A stretch of 33,574 nucleotides of DNA from CAZYTX01 sp964650485 (GTDB lineage Bacteria > RBG-13-61-14 > DATKZS01): assembly GCA_964650485.1 (NCBI GenBank), contig CAZYTX010000041.1, positions 1 to 33,574 of the forward strand. Direction: 5' to 3'. This document shows, one piece after another, positions 16,155-24,727 of this stretch (positions within the stretch are counted from its first letter, which is position 1; every line of letters begins with the position of its first letter). The notes under the pieces are model-generated. The model had not been told where the DNA came from. It did not search any database and was given only the letters and a program-made list of their open reading frames with translations. Both the position numbers and the translations under genes were made by a program.

Positions 16155-16843
16155 TACCAGCCCCCGCCAGGTTTAAATCTGAATACATTAAACTTTTGTT
16201 CATGCCTTGGAGTCGGACGTATTTCGTGCGCAAGCCTTTCCTCGATCTTAGCTACTATCATAAGCTTAGCATAGCTTTCAGACCCTTGATGGAATTTATA
16301 ACTGACGGATCCTATTAACAGATCAGCCAGTTGCATTAAGTCCATTTCATCAGATGGTAAAGCCTGCACATCAATCTCTGATAATAGGTTTGATTTGGCC
16401 AAGCATTTCTTCAATGTATTAAGCCTGCTGTGAACACGGTTGGTCTTGGTGTCAACAAATATCCTGTACCTGTTTTTATCTAGAATCCAGTGATGGAGCA
16501 TTTGATAGTAGAACTTATAGAACATGAGTTCTTTGTCTGCCTCATGGAACTTAACCGTATCTAGCTCACTCGCGTGGAGTACAATAGTCCTGAATCTAAT
16601 TTCGTTGTCAAAGTAGAAATTTATAAGATCAACATAAAAATCAATCTTTGAAGGGCTCACTTTATTCCATTTAAATTCGCTATGGACATTGTATTTATCT
16701 CTTATTTCCTTTAAGGCTTGCTTGAATGCCCGGCGGTCTTCTGCTTTTATCCATATTCCACCAATAAGGACGAAGTTGTTTCTCGGCACAGGAGACTTAA
16801 ACAGGTCCTGGCGACTCTCATCGCAATATATTTCGAATTCCAT
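16154..16843 (-). CDS. DUF3800 family protein
   Basis: A 229-residue member of the DUF3800 family, thought to have an RNase H-like fold. The first strand ends in Y-C-D8-E9-S, the family hallmark. FVLIGGIWI follows as strand two, RIFVDTKTNR as a central strand with an aspartate, and DLMQLADLLIGSVSYKF as the C-terminal acidic helix. These acidic residues could bind metal. It is the first gene of a two-gene minus-strand set with the PBECR-like protein, and DUF3800 proteins are often found in mobile or defence regions. GC content is clearly below that of selA and resB on either side. Biochemical function is unknown. Confidence 0.8.
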   Translation of the reverse strand: MEFEIYCDESRQDLFKSPVPRNNFVLIGGIWIKAEDRRAFKQALKEIRDKYNVHSEFKWNKVSPSKIDFYVDLINFYFDNEIRFRTIVLHASELDTVKFHEADKELMFYKFYYQMLHHWILDKNRYRIFVDTKTNRVHSRLNTLKKCLAKSNLLSEIDVQALPSDEMDLMQLADLLIGSVSYKFHQGSESYAKLMIVAKIEERLAHEIRPTPRHEQKFNVFRFKPGGGW

Positions 16844-16939
16844 TATTTTTCCTTTATAAATTCATTACATTGCATGATATGGTGTGGTCTTGCTTTTGAC
16901 AACATAAGGGATCTTATTGCTTTTCAACCTATTACAAAA

Positions 16940-16980
16940 TGCGCCACTCTCATAGTGAATTGCGCCACCCTCGTAGTCAT
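16940..16980. repeat. Two imperfect 21-base tandem repeats
   Basis: The gap between resB and the DUF3800 gene holds two units starting TGCGCCACYCTCRTAGT at 16940 and 16961. They share 16 of 20 bases at a period of 21. Such arrays occur at the ends of some insertion sequences (IS21-like), so this may be an IS scar at the edge of the AT-rich island. There is no transposase in the window. Confidence 0.4.
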
Positions 16981-17031
16981 GACTCATCTGAAGGTGGCTA
17001 AATTAATCGCCATTCCCTGTCCCGGTTCTAC

Positions 17032-18357
17032 TCAGGCCCCGAGGCCGTCTTTCAGCTTCTCCGCCATTTGCCGGAGGCGAGCATTGAACATGCCCCGGGC
17101 CTTTTTGGTGCGGCCGACAAGTCCGAGCTCGACCCCAGCCTCGACCTCCCTGGCCACCAGCCAGACACGGCGGTGATATATGAACAGGCTCTGCATCGCT
17201 CCCAGCACCAGCACTGCAAACCCGGCCCATACCACCGGCACTCCGGGGTCCTTTATTATCTTGAGCCCGGTCTTCAGGCGGGACTCTTTCGTGGTGAATG
17301 AGAGCGTGTACTCCCCTTCTCTCGACTTGTCGAAGTCCGGGAACATCTCGAACAGCTTTATCTCTCCCCCGAACTTGTCGTTAATAAAGCGCCACACCGT
17401 AAGCTTTGGCCCGAGCCTCCTGCCCATGCCCACGGCCTCCTTCTCAAAGTCCATTGCCACGAATGTAACAGACGTGCCCGCAAGGGTCCAGGGCTCTTCC
17501 AGCATGAGCGTTTTGCTTACAGTGTCCCCCTGCTCCACATTGCGGGCGGTGAGCCTTATCAGCGGCTCGAGCTTGTACGAGCTCTGGTATATGCCAAAGC
17601 CCTTGTAATAAAGCGGCTTGTTGACCTCGATGACCTTGCGGGCGACCTCCCGGCCCTGGTCCAGTATGGAGAGGTCGCAGATGTAGTCCGCGGGCGCCTT
17701 GGTGTCATCGTAATATTTTATCTCGAAGTCGTTGCAGGAGATGGTAAAGCCCAGTTGAACCTCGGCCTGGTTCTGCATGGAAAGCGCCGTGTCGCTCTTC
17801 TGTCCCGGCCTCATGTAGATGAAGGCGCTGAAAGGCCACATGCTGCCCATGATGGCCCCGATGAGAATAACCAGGATGCCGAGATGCGTTACCGGCGGGC
17901 CAAGCAGGCTCATTCGCCCGCTGGAGCAGAACGAAACCAGGGAGGGCCCGCTCTTTTCTCCGTGCTTTAAGGTGATTTCGCGGCGGGGGAGCTTGCCCCT
18001 CTTCTTAAAAGCCAGCTCCTCGGCCATGGATATCGCTTGTTCCGCGCTTTTCAGCTTCGTCTGGATTACATAGTCCGGCTCCCTGGGGGGCGGGGGGGCC
18101 TCGGTCCCCTTGTCCATGCTGAACTTTTTCACCTGTGCCGGCAGCCTCTCCACGGTGCATACCAGGAGGTTGGTGAAAAGAAGCCCGAGAAGAAGCTGGA
18201 AGAACTTTTCGTGGTACACGTCTCCCAGTCCCAGCCAGCCGGTGACCCCCAGGAAGGAGAGCACAGCAATGGCTGACAGCAGCACCAGCGTGAGCCTGGC
18301 AGAGGCGAACAGGGCTATGACCCTGCTTGCCGTGTCCTTTTCCCGCTCTTGCGTCAA
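17032..18357 (-). CDS. resB: Cytochrome c biogenesis protein ResB (Ccs1)
   Basis: A 441-residue ResB/Ccs1 protein, part of System II, which with ResC/CcsA delivers heme and ligates it to apocytochromes outside the membrane. TM1 is at about residues 12-36 (ASARLTLVLLSAIAVLSF), TM2 near 52-70 (LLLGLLFTNLLVCTVERL), TM3 near 148-172 with the conserved histidine in PVTHLGILV, then a large periplasmic domain, and TM4 near 378-402. The start is probably TTG, overlapping the tldD stop; GGAGGAAGG lies 11 bases or more upstream, within tldD. No ccsA/resC gene is nearby. It is last in the minus-strand operon with tldD. Confidence 0.9.
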   Translation of the reverse strand: MTQEREKDTASRVIALFASARLTLVLLSAIAVLSFLGVTGWLGLGDVYHEKFFQLLLGLLFTNLLVCTVERLPAQVKKFSMDKGTEAPPPPREPDYVIQTKLKSAEQAISMAEELAFKKRGKLPRREITLKHGEKSGPSLVSFCSSGRMSLLGPPVTHLGILVILIGAIMGSMWPFSAFIYMRPGQKSDTALSMQNQAEVQLGFTISCNDFEIKYYDDTKAPADYICDLSILDQGREVARKVIEVNKPLYYKGFGIYQSSYKLEPLIRLTARNVEQGDTVSKTLMLEEPWTLAGTSVTFVAMDFEKEAVGMGRRLGPKLTVWRFINDKFGGEIKLFEMFPDFDKSREGEYTLSFTTKESRLKTGLKIIKDPGVPVVWAGFAVLVLGAMQSLFIYHRRVWLVAREVEAGVELGLVGRTKKARGMFNARLRQMAEKLKDGLGA

Positions 18358-19760
18358 TCCTTTACGATCCTTCCTCCCACCACTATCTCGGGGATGCGGA
18401 CCGTGGGCTGTGCGTCGGCCACCGGCACACCCTGGCCGTCCTTTCCGCAGGTGCCGATGGCCGTGCCCAGGTCATTACCCACCATGTCTATCTCCATCAG
18501 CACCCGGGGGCCGTTGCCGGTCAATGTCGCCCCTCTCACCGGGTCCCCCTGTTCTCCCTTCTCGATCAGGTGGCCTTCCTCCACCTCGAACACGAAGTCG
18601 CCGTTTACAGTGTTGACCTCGCCTCCTCCCATGCGCTTTACCAGGAGGCCCTTGTCCACGGACCTTACGATGCCTCCGGGGTCGGTACTGCCGGGAGCTA
18701 TCATGGTGTTTGTCATTCTCACTATGGGCGGGTGGGCGTATGACTCGCGCCTTCCATTGCCCGTGCTCTTTTTCCCCGTCTTTGCCGCGAGCCTCCGGTC
18801 GTACATGTACCCTTTCAATACCCCTTCCTCCACCAGCACGGTCTTCTGGGCGGGAGTGCCCTCGTCGTCAATGGAGAAGGAACCGCGCCATCCGGGCACG
18901 GTGGCGTCGTCCAGCACGGTGACGAGAGGCGAGGCCACCTGCTGGCCCGCCTTGCCCGCGTACACGCTCATCCCCTGCTCTGCAAGGTCGGCCTCCAGGC
19001 CGTGGCCCACTGCCTCGTGTATCATGGTGCCGCCGGCCTCGGAAGCAAGCACCACCGGCATGCTCCCGGCAGGAGCCGGCCTCGCATCGAGGTTTTGCAG
19101 CGCCCTACTGGCCGCGGCTGAAGCTACCTCCTCGGGACCGCGCTCATTGAAAACCTCGAGACCGCCCGTTCCCCCCAGCGACTCGTGAGCCATCTGTATG
19201 CCGGAGTGGTCCCCTGCAATGGCGATCACGTATAATAAAATGTAGGTGACATTGTCCGATGCCATGAGCCCCTGGCTGTCAGCCACCGCGGTCCTGCGCA
19301 CCTGGTCCATGTATAGCACTCTGACCTGCACGATCCTGGGGTCGGCCTTGCGGGCGGCCGCCTCTGCCTTCCACACCAGGTCCAGCTTGCAAGAGACATC
19401 CTTTTCTCGGGGAGGAGTCTTCGCAGGCAAGAGGTGTGCGCTCCACCCTTTTCCAACAGGGACCGGCTTTTGCTCTCCCCCCTTCTTTATCGCGGTGGAA
19501 GCGGTTTGCGCGCATTCCGTAAGCGAACTCTTGTTTATAAGGTCCGCGAAGCTGTACGAGGTCCGGTGGTCGTGGATCACGCGCACACCCGAGCCCGAGC
19601 GCCTTCCCTGTATCAGCCGCTCCACCCGCTGGTCCTCGACCTCGATCAGGGTGGAGCTCTTCTCCTCGGCGAACAGGTCCGCAAGCTCGCCACCCCTCTC
19701 CAGGGCGCGCTTCAACACTCCCTCGACCTCCACACCTGAAAGCAGCTCATCCTCTTGCAT
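18354..19760 (-). CDS. tldD: TldD/PmbA-family metalloprotease
   Basis: A 468-residue TldD-type zinc protease subunit. The metal motif H248-E-x-x-x-H253 is present as IHEAVGHGLEADLA. In E. coli, TldD pairs with TldE (PmbA) to process microcin B17 precursor and the CcdA antitoxin; unfolded peptides are the usual substrate. Length is typical. GGAGGAAG stands before the ATG. No tldE/pmbA gene is adjacent, so the partner must lie elsewhere or the protein works alone. It overlaps the resB start and follows the DUF4911-like gene by 30 bases, in one operon. Confidence 0.92.
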   Translation of the reverse strand: MQEDELLSGVEVEGVLKRALERGGELADLFAEEKSSTLIEVEDQRVERLIQGRRSGSGVRVIHDHRTSYSFADLINKSSLTECAQTASTAIKKGGEQKPVPVGKGWSAHLLPAKTPPREKDVSCKLDLVWKAEAAARKADPRIVQVRVLYMDQVRRTAVADSQGLMASDNVTYILLYVIAIAGDHSGIQMAHESLGGTGGLEVFNERGPEEVASAAASRALQNLDARPAPAGSMPVVLASEAGGTMIHEAVGHGLEADLAEQGMSVYAGKAGQQVASPLVTVLDDATVPGWRGSFSIDDEGTPAQKTVLVEEGVLKGYMYDRRLAAKTGKKSTGNGRRESYAHPPIVRMTNTMIAPGSTDPGGIVRSVDKGLLVKRMGGGEVNTVNGDFVFEVEEGHLIEKGEQGDPVRGATLTGNGPRVLMEIDMVGNDLGTAIGTCGKDGQGVPVADAQPTVRIPEIVVGGRIVKD

Positions 19761-19790
19761 CAGCTTCCTCCGCGGTGAATTACTATTATC

Positions 19791-20057
19791 TCAATCGCTC
19801 TCAATATCGTCTGCAATGCTTTTTACCCCGGGGGGCCTTTCCACCCGCTCCCATTCGAACCTTCCGCGCAAACCACCCAGCACCGTCTCAAGCTCGCTCT
19901 CGCGGTCGGGGGCCACCAGTAGCTCGATCACCCCCTGCTCCTTGTCAAGCACCCTGCAGACGGCCATCCCCTCGTAGGCCTCCACAATAAATATCAGCTC
20001 CGCCATGTGCCTGCTGGGAAGCTTCAGGTACCACAGGTCTTTAAGCTTGTCTTCCAT
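19791..20057 (-). CDS. DUF4911-like small protein
   Basis: An 88-residue soluble protein with two strand-helix units: FIVEAYEGMAVCRVLD, then GVIELLVAPDRESELETVLGGL (two segments, VIELLVAPD and ELETVLGGLR). I match it from memory to DUF4911, a small family common in deltaproteobacteria and of unknown function. The ferredoxin-like arrangement could fit ligand binding, as in ACT-type domains, but no motif proves it. It lies between the DHDPS-like gene (19 bases upstream) and tldD (30 bases downstream) and so is probably co-transcribed with them. Confidence 0.65.
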   Translation of the reverse strand: MEDKLKDLWYLKLPSRHMAELIFIVEAYEGMAVCRVLDKEQGVIELLVAPDRESELETVLGGLRGRFEWERVERPPGVKSIADDIESD

Positions 20058-20076
20058 CTAAGGCTTTACGCTTTTA

Positions 20077-21051
20077 TCAGAGCCAGCCCTGGGCCTCGAG
20101 GGTCTTCTTTACCAGGTCGCTCTGCTCCCGCGTTATGGGCGGGCAAGGCCCGGGAACGACCGAGGTTACGGGATGCCCCTGCAACCTGAGCGCTTCCTTT
20201 ACCAGTGCCACGGTTGATGACGGCCTTTCAGGCGGGCCCGTATATGGCTTTGCCGCCATGGCCTTGAAGTAGGGGATGCTCACGGATGGAGCGTAGTCGA
20301 GCTCGGTCATAATTGGCAGCGCACCCAGTAGATGGTCTTGCAAGTCCTGGGCCTTGTCCATCTCGCCCTGGTCCATGGCATTGTACAGGGCCAGGCAGTC
20401 CTCGGGCGCTATCAGGGGAAGCGGGCACAGCACACCCGCGCCCCCGTTCTTCAAGGTGTGCCTCATCATGAACGAGCTGCCGGCGAACACCGCGGAAAGG
20501 CCGGTGCGGGTGAGCTTTATGATCCTCTTTAAGAATGACCTGTTCATAACCGTTATCTTGGCCCCGTGCACCCCCGAAAGCGCGGTCACCTGGGCTATCT
20601 CCTCGGGGGAGAGCACCGTGGAGGTGGTCTCGGGGAAGTGATAGAATATTATGGGCAGCCCGCCCTGGTTTGCCAGCTCTTTGAAATGAAGCTTTATCTC
20701 TTCGAGCCCCAGCCGCCAGTACATGGGAAGCGCGGCCAGCACCGCCTGACACCCCGCATCCCCGGCCAGGCGGGCGTACTCCACCGCTTCCCTGGTGCCG
20801 AAGGCGGTGGCCCCGGTGATGACAGGGATCTTTTTCGCGCCAGCCTCGCACGCCGTCCTGATGACCGTCCGCTTCTGCTCGCAGGTGAGGAAGGGGAAGT
20901 CGCCGTCCGAGCCCAGCACCACCGCCCCGTGCAGGCCGCTGTCAACGCAGTGCTCGATCAGGTGCGAGAGCCCGCTCTCGTCAACGTCGCCGTCATCTGT
21001 AAGAGGGGTGGGCACGATGCCCATGATTCCCTGTAGCTCGGGATTTTCCAT
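20077..21051 (-). CDS. Dihydrodipicolinate synthase / N-acetylneuraminate lyase family aldolase
   Basis: A 324-residue class I (Schiff-base) aldolase of the DapA/NanA family. The lysine is K165 in HGAKITVMN and the tyrosine is Y137 in FYHFPETTST. The G-loop reads G47-S-D-G-D51 (GSDGDFPFLT), where DapA has GTTGE, so the carboxylate-binding threonine pair is replaced by Ser-Asp. This argues against true dihydrodipicolinate synthase and for another 2-oxo-acid aldolase, lyase or dehydratase. The C-terminal end is longer than in DapA. The start is the ATG at 21051, right after GGGGAGGAG; an open frame extends upstream, but this start fits the family. It is first in the operon with DUF4911-like, tldD and resB. 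The substrate is unknown. Confidence 0.8.
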   Translation of the reverse strand: MENPELQGIMGIVPTPLTDDGDVDESGLSHLIEHCVDSGLHGAVVLGSDGDFPFLTCEQKRTVIRTACEAGAKKIPVITGATAFGTREAVEYARLAGDAGCQAVLAALPMYWRLGLEEIKLHFKELANQGGLPIIFYHFPETTSTVLSPEEIAQVTALSGVHGAKITVMNRSFLKRIIKLTRTGLSAVFAGSSFMMRHTLKNGGAGVLCPLPLIAPEDCLALYNAMDQGEMDKAQDLQDHLLGALPIMTELDYAPSVSIPYFKAMAAKPYTGPPERPSSTVALVKEALRLQGHPVTSVVPGPCPPITREQSDLVKKTLEAQGWL

Positions 21052-21092
21052 CTCCTCCCCCAAAGCTAAAAGCTCGGTGTACGTCCGCCGGA

Positions 21093-21121
21093 AATATAAC
21101 CCATGCCCCCCTTGCCTGCAA
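21093..21121 (-). promoter_or_regulatory. Sigma-70 promoter of DHDPS-like operon
   Basis: On the minus strand TTGCAG (21116-21121) and TATATT (21093-21098) are 17 bases apart, with a start point about 35 bases before the ATG at 21051. It lies in the 159-base divergent gap shared with the acyl-CoA dehydrogenase gene, for which I cannot name a convincing promoter. Confidence 0.55.
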
Positions 21122-21210
21122 GCCGTGATTAATAAAAGGTTCGTGCAGAGGGCATCTTTGTGATAAAAATAAAGGGTTAAGTAATTATGGCGCCAGGAAA
21201 GGAGCTCGCC

Positions 21211-22359
21211 ATGTATCCGTATCTTACCAGCGATCACGAGGCCCTGCGAGAACAGGTGAGAAGGTTTATTGACAATGAGATCATGCCGGTCGCCGCCAGG
21301 CTGGATGAAAACAACGAGTTCCCCATGGAGCAGTACCGGAAGATGGGGGGCCTCGGCTTTATCGGGCCTACGGCCTCCCCGGACTACGGGGGCGCCGGCG
21401 CTGATCTGCTTTCCACGGCCATCATCAAGGAGGAGGTCGCCCGGGGTGCGCCCGGCCTTGCCGTGAGCCTCAACGTTTGCTCGCTGAACTTCGTGCACTC
21501 GGTGGAGATGCTTGGCACCGAGGATCAGAAGAGGCGCTACCTGCCCGAGGTGATAAGCGGGGCCAAGCTTGCAAGCTGGATGCTGACCGAGCCCGAGGCC
21601 GGCTCCGACTCCCTGGCCCTGTCAACCATTGCCAGGCCGGAGAAAGGCTATTACGTATGTAACGGCTCCAAGACATTTATTACCAACGGCCCTGTTGCCG
21701 ACTACTTCATACTGGTGGCCCGGCTCCCGGGGACCCAGCGCGCTCAAGGGGGAGTGCAGCTTATACTGGAGCGGGACATGGACGGACTACAGGTGGGAAA
21801 CAAGTTCGACAAGATGGGCATGCGCTGCTCACAGCTCTCCGAGGTGTTCATGGAAGACGTAGCCGTGCCCGAGAAAAATCTTCTGGGAACCGAAGGGGAC
21901 GGGTTCCGGGAGATGTTTTTGACGCTGAACGCGGAGCGGAGCATGGGGGCATCCACCAGCATCGGCATCATGCAGGCGTGCCTGGAGATATGCACCCGGT
22001 ACGTAAAGGAGAGGAAGCAGTTCGGCCGGCCCATCGGCGACTTTCAGTTGGTACAAAAAATGATAGCGGAAATGGCCATGAACCTAGAGATATCGCGCAC
22101 CTATTGCTATCACACGGTGAACATGGCCCAGGAAGGCAGTGACATAACGCGGGAGGCCGCCATGATAAAGCTGTTTGCTTCCCGGGCAGCGGTAAAGGCC
22201 GCCTCCGACGCGGTGCAGATTCACGGAGGATACGGCTACATAAAGGAGTACAACGTGGAGCGATACTTCCGAGACGCCAAGCTGGGGGAGATCGGAGGCG
22301 GGACCAACCAGATACAGACGCGGCTTATAGCAAGGGACATAATAAAGAAAGGAATATAG
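21211..22359 (+). CDS. Acyl-CoA dehydrogenase
   Basis: A 382-residue FAD flavoprotein that oxidises acyl-CoA to the 2-enoyl-CoA. The family signatures are WMLTEPEAGSD (123-133) for flavin and substrate contact, RKQFGRPIGDFQ, and QIHGGYGYIKEY with RYFRDAK. The usual catalytic glutamate in the motif IYEGT is replaced: here the segment reads EIGGGTNQIQ, with G363. As in isovaleryl-CoA and long-chain acyl-CoA dehydrogenases, the base is then likely the glutamate of LNAERSMG (E242), which favours branched or long acyl groups. The ATG at 21211 follows AAAGGAG at 7 bases and is preferred to the one at 21187. No electron-transfer flavoprotein genes are adjacent. Confidence 0.93.
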   Translation: MYPYLTSDHEALREQVRRFIDNEIMPVAARLDENNEFPMEQYRKMGGLGFIGPTASPDYGGAGADLLSTAIIKEEVARGAPGLAVSLNVCSLNFVHSVEMLGTEDQKRRYLPEVISGAKLASWMLTEPEAGSDSLALSTIARPEKGYYVCNGSKTFITNGPVADYFILVARLPGTQRAQGGVQLILERDMDGLQVGNKFDKMGMRCSQLSEVFMEDVAVPEKNLLGTEGDGFREMFLTLNAERSMGASTSIGIMQACLEICTRYVKERKQFGRPIGDFQLVQKMIAEMAMNLEISRTYCYHTVNMAQEGSDITREAAMIKLFASRAAVKAASDAVQIHGGYGYIKEYNVERYFRDAKLGEIGGGTNQIQTRLIARDIIKKGI

Positions 22360-22415
22360 CGTACATTGGCAGGTCCGCGGAACTTAAGAGCTCTTAAGGC
22401 CCTGGAAAATTCAAC

Positions 22416-22439
22416 CGGACCCGTTGAAAGTCCGTTTTT
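22416..22439 (+). terminator. Terminator after acyl-CoA dehydrogenase
   Basis: Stem CGGAC/GTCCG with a nine-base loop is followed at once by five T. A perfect palindrome CTTAAGAGCTCTTAAG stands just upstream at 22383-22398. The stem is short, so efficiency is uncertain. Confidence 0.5.
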
Positions 22440-22475
22440 ATCTGTGATAATAACTATTCGGACGGGAAAGAATCT

Positions 22476-24581
22476 ATGTCCAGGGGACTGATGAGGGAAT
22501 TCATCCGCAAATCCGGGTCCGGCATTACAGGCGCGCTTCTGGTTGTATGGTGCGTCGGGGGCGCGGCTCTTCTCTGGAGCCTGGCAGCCGGCACGGGGTG
22601 CGAGCGCTCGTCCAGGTTGAACGTGCTCCTGCTCACACTGGACACCACCCGGGCCGACCATATCCGTTGCTACGGACACAACATGGTGGAGACGCCGGCG
22701 CTGAACAGGCTGGCCAGGGAAGGGGTGCTCTTCGAGAGGGCTTACAGCCACGTGCCTCTCACCCTGCCGGCGCACACCTCCATCCTGAGCGGCACCGTGC
22801 CCTTGTATCACGGGGTGGCGGACAACGGCGGCTACCGGGTCCCGCCAAAGCTCGAGACCATGGCTGAGGTATTGAAAGAAGCCGGATACAACACCGCGGC
22901 CTTCATAAGCGCCGCGGTCCTGAAAAAGGTGTTCAACCTTGACCAGGGCTTTGACCACTGGGACGAGGAGGACATCGAGCCCCAGGTGGAGAGAAGCGCG
23001 CTGGTGGCCGAGCGGAAGGCGGACGTGGTCACGGACGCGTCCCTCGAGTGGCTGGATGAAAACACCCGCAAGCCCTTCTTCCTGTGGGTGCATTACTACG
23101 ACCCCCATGCCCAGTATGAACCCCCCGAGAGTTACAGGGCACTTTACCGGAACCTCTACGACGCGGAGATAGCCTTCATGGACGCGCAGATAAAGAGGGT
23201 CATCAACAAGCTGATCGAGGCCGGAATATACGACAACACTCTCATCATAGCGGTGGGGGACCACGGCGAGGGACTGGGCGACCACGAGGAGAGGACCCAC
23301 GCCACCTTCATTTACGAGTCCACCCAGCACGTGCCCCTGATCATGCGCATCCCCGGTGTAAAGGACCCCGGGCGCAGGATCAAAACCGTGGCCAGCCAGA
23401 TGGATATAATGCCCACGGTGCTCGATTATCTTGGCATCGAGAGGACGCCGAACGAGGTCGAGGGCAAGAGCCTGCGGAGCATAATCGAGGCCAATCCCCA
23501 CCCTTCGGGGGTGGAGAGGTTCGCCTTCCTCGAATCCAAGTGGGCCTTCCTGCATTACAACTGGTCTCCACTGGCGGGCATCGTGGGAGAGAATTACAAG
23601 TACATCAAGGCCCCCACCCCGGAGCTGTACGACCTTGAAGAGGACCCCGGAGAGCTGCACAACATAGCCGAAGAGGAAAAGAAGATCGCGGCACAGTTGC
23701 GGAGCAGGCTGGAGGAGATGGAGAACAGGTACGGCAAGGCCAGGCTGGACACCATGGAGGCCGACGTGTCCCCGGAGCTCCAGAAGCAACTGGAAGCACT
23801 GGGCTATATCGTGGGAAGTCACAAGGGCGACCCGGAAAAGGCGCTTGAAAAGGACCCCAAGGACTACAAGGACGTGATGCAACTGCTCATGAACGCAAAC
23901 AGCGCCCTGGCCGCATCCAAGTTCAAGAACCTGCTGGAGATGAGCGAGAAGGCCCTGGAGAAAGACCCTGAGAACCCGCAGGCCCTCCAGAACCGGGCGG
24001 ATGCACTCTTCGGACTGGGCAGGAACCAGGAGGCCCTGGAAGCCTACCGCCATTACTTCGACACCATCGAGGAGACACACGTGGGCTACAACAAGATCGG
24101 CTCGGTCTACATCAGGATGGGCGGCATCGCAAGGAGCGAAAAGGACTTCGAGACCGCTCAGGCCGAATACAGGAAAGCGATAGAAGCTTTTGAAAAGTCG
24201 CTGGAGCTAAGAGAACGCAATCCCTTTGCCCATTACTACATCGGCAGGATATATCTTGACCTCGGGGAGATGGAGAAGGCTCGCGAGAAGTTCGCACACC
24301 CTACTATTACAAACAACGAGCTGGGACACCTGGGCATGGCGGCGTATTACCGGAGGCTCCAGAGGCCCGGGCTTGCCGAGGCCGAGTTCAAGCGGGCCGA
24401 GGAGCTGATCGAGGACGAGAGCGTGCTCTACATGCAAGAGTACGCCCAGTTCCTCATGTCCCAGGAGAAATACTCCGAAGTGGTGGAACTGCTTGAAGAT
24501 GCCATCGAGGAGCAGCCGTCCCTCGAGAACGAGCCCGCTCTCATGAAGGCGCTTAACGAGGCCAGGGAGAAACAAGAGTAA
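22476..24581 (+). CDS. Membrane-anchored sulfatase-like protein with TPR repeats
   Basis: A 701-residue two-part protein. An N-terminal membrane anchor (about residues 17-38) leads to an alkaline-phosphatase-superfamily sulfatase domain with NVLLLTLDTTRADH (D56 in the metal site), a later metal motif VGDHGEGLGDHEE, and a typical C-terminal block ELYDLEEDPGELHNIA. The position of the formylglycine cysteine (CxPxR) reads T96-L-P-A-H100, so no formylglycine can form. A threonine nucleophile, as in phosphoethanolamine and lipoteichoic-acid transferases, is possible. From about residue 475 the chain is helical and repeated (ALQNRADALFGLGRNQEALEAY, read as ADALFGLGRNQEALEAY), typical of TPR. It probably acts outside the membrane. 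The ATG at 22491 is an alternative start with a better site. No maturation enzyme is adjacent. Confidence 0.85.
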   Translation: MSRGLMREFIRKSGSGITGALLVVWCVGGAALLWSLAAGTGCERSSRLNVLLLTLDTTRADHIRCYGHNMVETPALNRLAREGVLFERAYSHVPLTLPAHTSILSGTVPLYHGVADNGGYRVPPKLETMAEVLKEAGYNTAAFISAAVLKKVFNLDQGFDHWDEEDIEPQVERSALVAERKADVVTDASLEWLDENTRKPFFLWVHYYDPHAQYEPPESYRALYRNLYDAEIAFMDAQIKRVINKLIEAGIYDNTLIIAVGDHGEGLGDHEERTHATFIYESTQHVPLIMRIPGVKDPGRRIKTVASQMDIMPTVLDYLGIERTPNEVEGKSLRSIIEANPHPSGVERFAFLESKWAFLHYNWSPLAGIVGENYKYIKAPTPELYDLEEDPGELHNIAEEEKKIAAQLRSRLEEMENRYGKARLDTMEADVSPELQKQLEALGYIVGSHKGDPEKALEKDPKDYKDVMQLLMNANSALAASKFKNLLEMSEKALEKDPENPQALQNRADALFGLGRNQEALEAYRHYFDTIEETHVGYNKIGSVYIRMGGIARSEKDFETAQAEYRKAIEAFEKSLELRERNPFAHYYIGRIYLDLGEMEKAREKFAHPTITNNELGHLGMAAYYRRLQRPGLAEAEFKRAEELIEDESVLYMQEYAQFLMSQEKYSEVVELLEDAIEEQPSLENEPALMKALNEAREKQE

Positions 24582-24631
24582 AAGGTTTGAGGGGTGAGTT
24601 GTGAGGGCCTACCCCTCGGACCTCAAACCTT
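24582..24631. repeat. Inverted repeat between sulfatase and argG
   Basis: AAGGTTTGAGG (24582-24592) is repeated inverted as CCTCAAACCTT (24621-24631), with related GTGAGTTGTGAG and AACTCACTCAC pieces nearby. The stem could end the sulfatase transcript, but no T run follows. The AT-rich, repetitive look suggests a degenerate intergenic element. Confidence 0.45.
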
Positions 24632-24673
24632 ATAACTCACTCACACCTTAAAACTTACACCTCTTTCAAACAT

Positions 24674-24702
24674 TTGCATCGCAAAATAAACTTAAATAAA
24701 AT
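24674..24702 (+). promoter_or_regulatory. Sigma-70 promoter of argG operon
   Basis: TTGCAT (24674-24679) and TAAAAT (24697-24702) are separated by 17 bases, about 25 bases before the argG start codon. The leader is therefore short, with GGGCGGAG as the ribosome site. Probably the promoter for argG and the three genes after it. Confidence 0.65.
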
Positions 24703-24727
24703 AGCATTCTTTGGGCGGAGCGGATTC

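Noticed and set aside
22236..24080. A 614-codon open frame antisense to the sulfatase and acyl-CoA dehydrogenase genes
   Set aside because: It mirrors genes with clear families; long antisense frames come from the high GC at third positions. No domain is recognisable.
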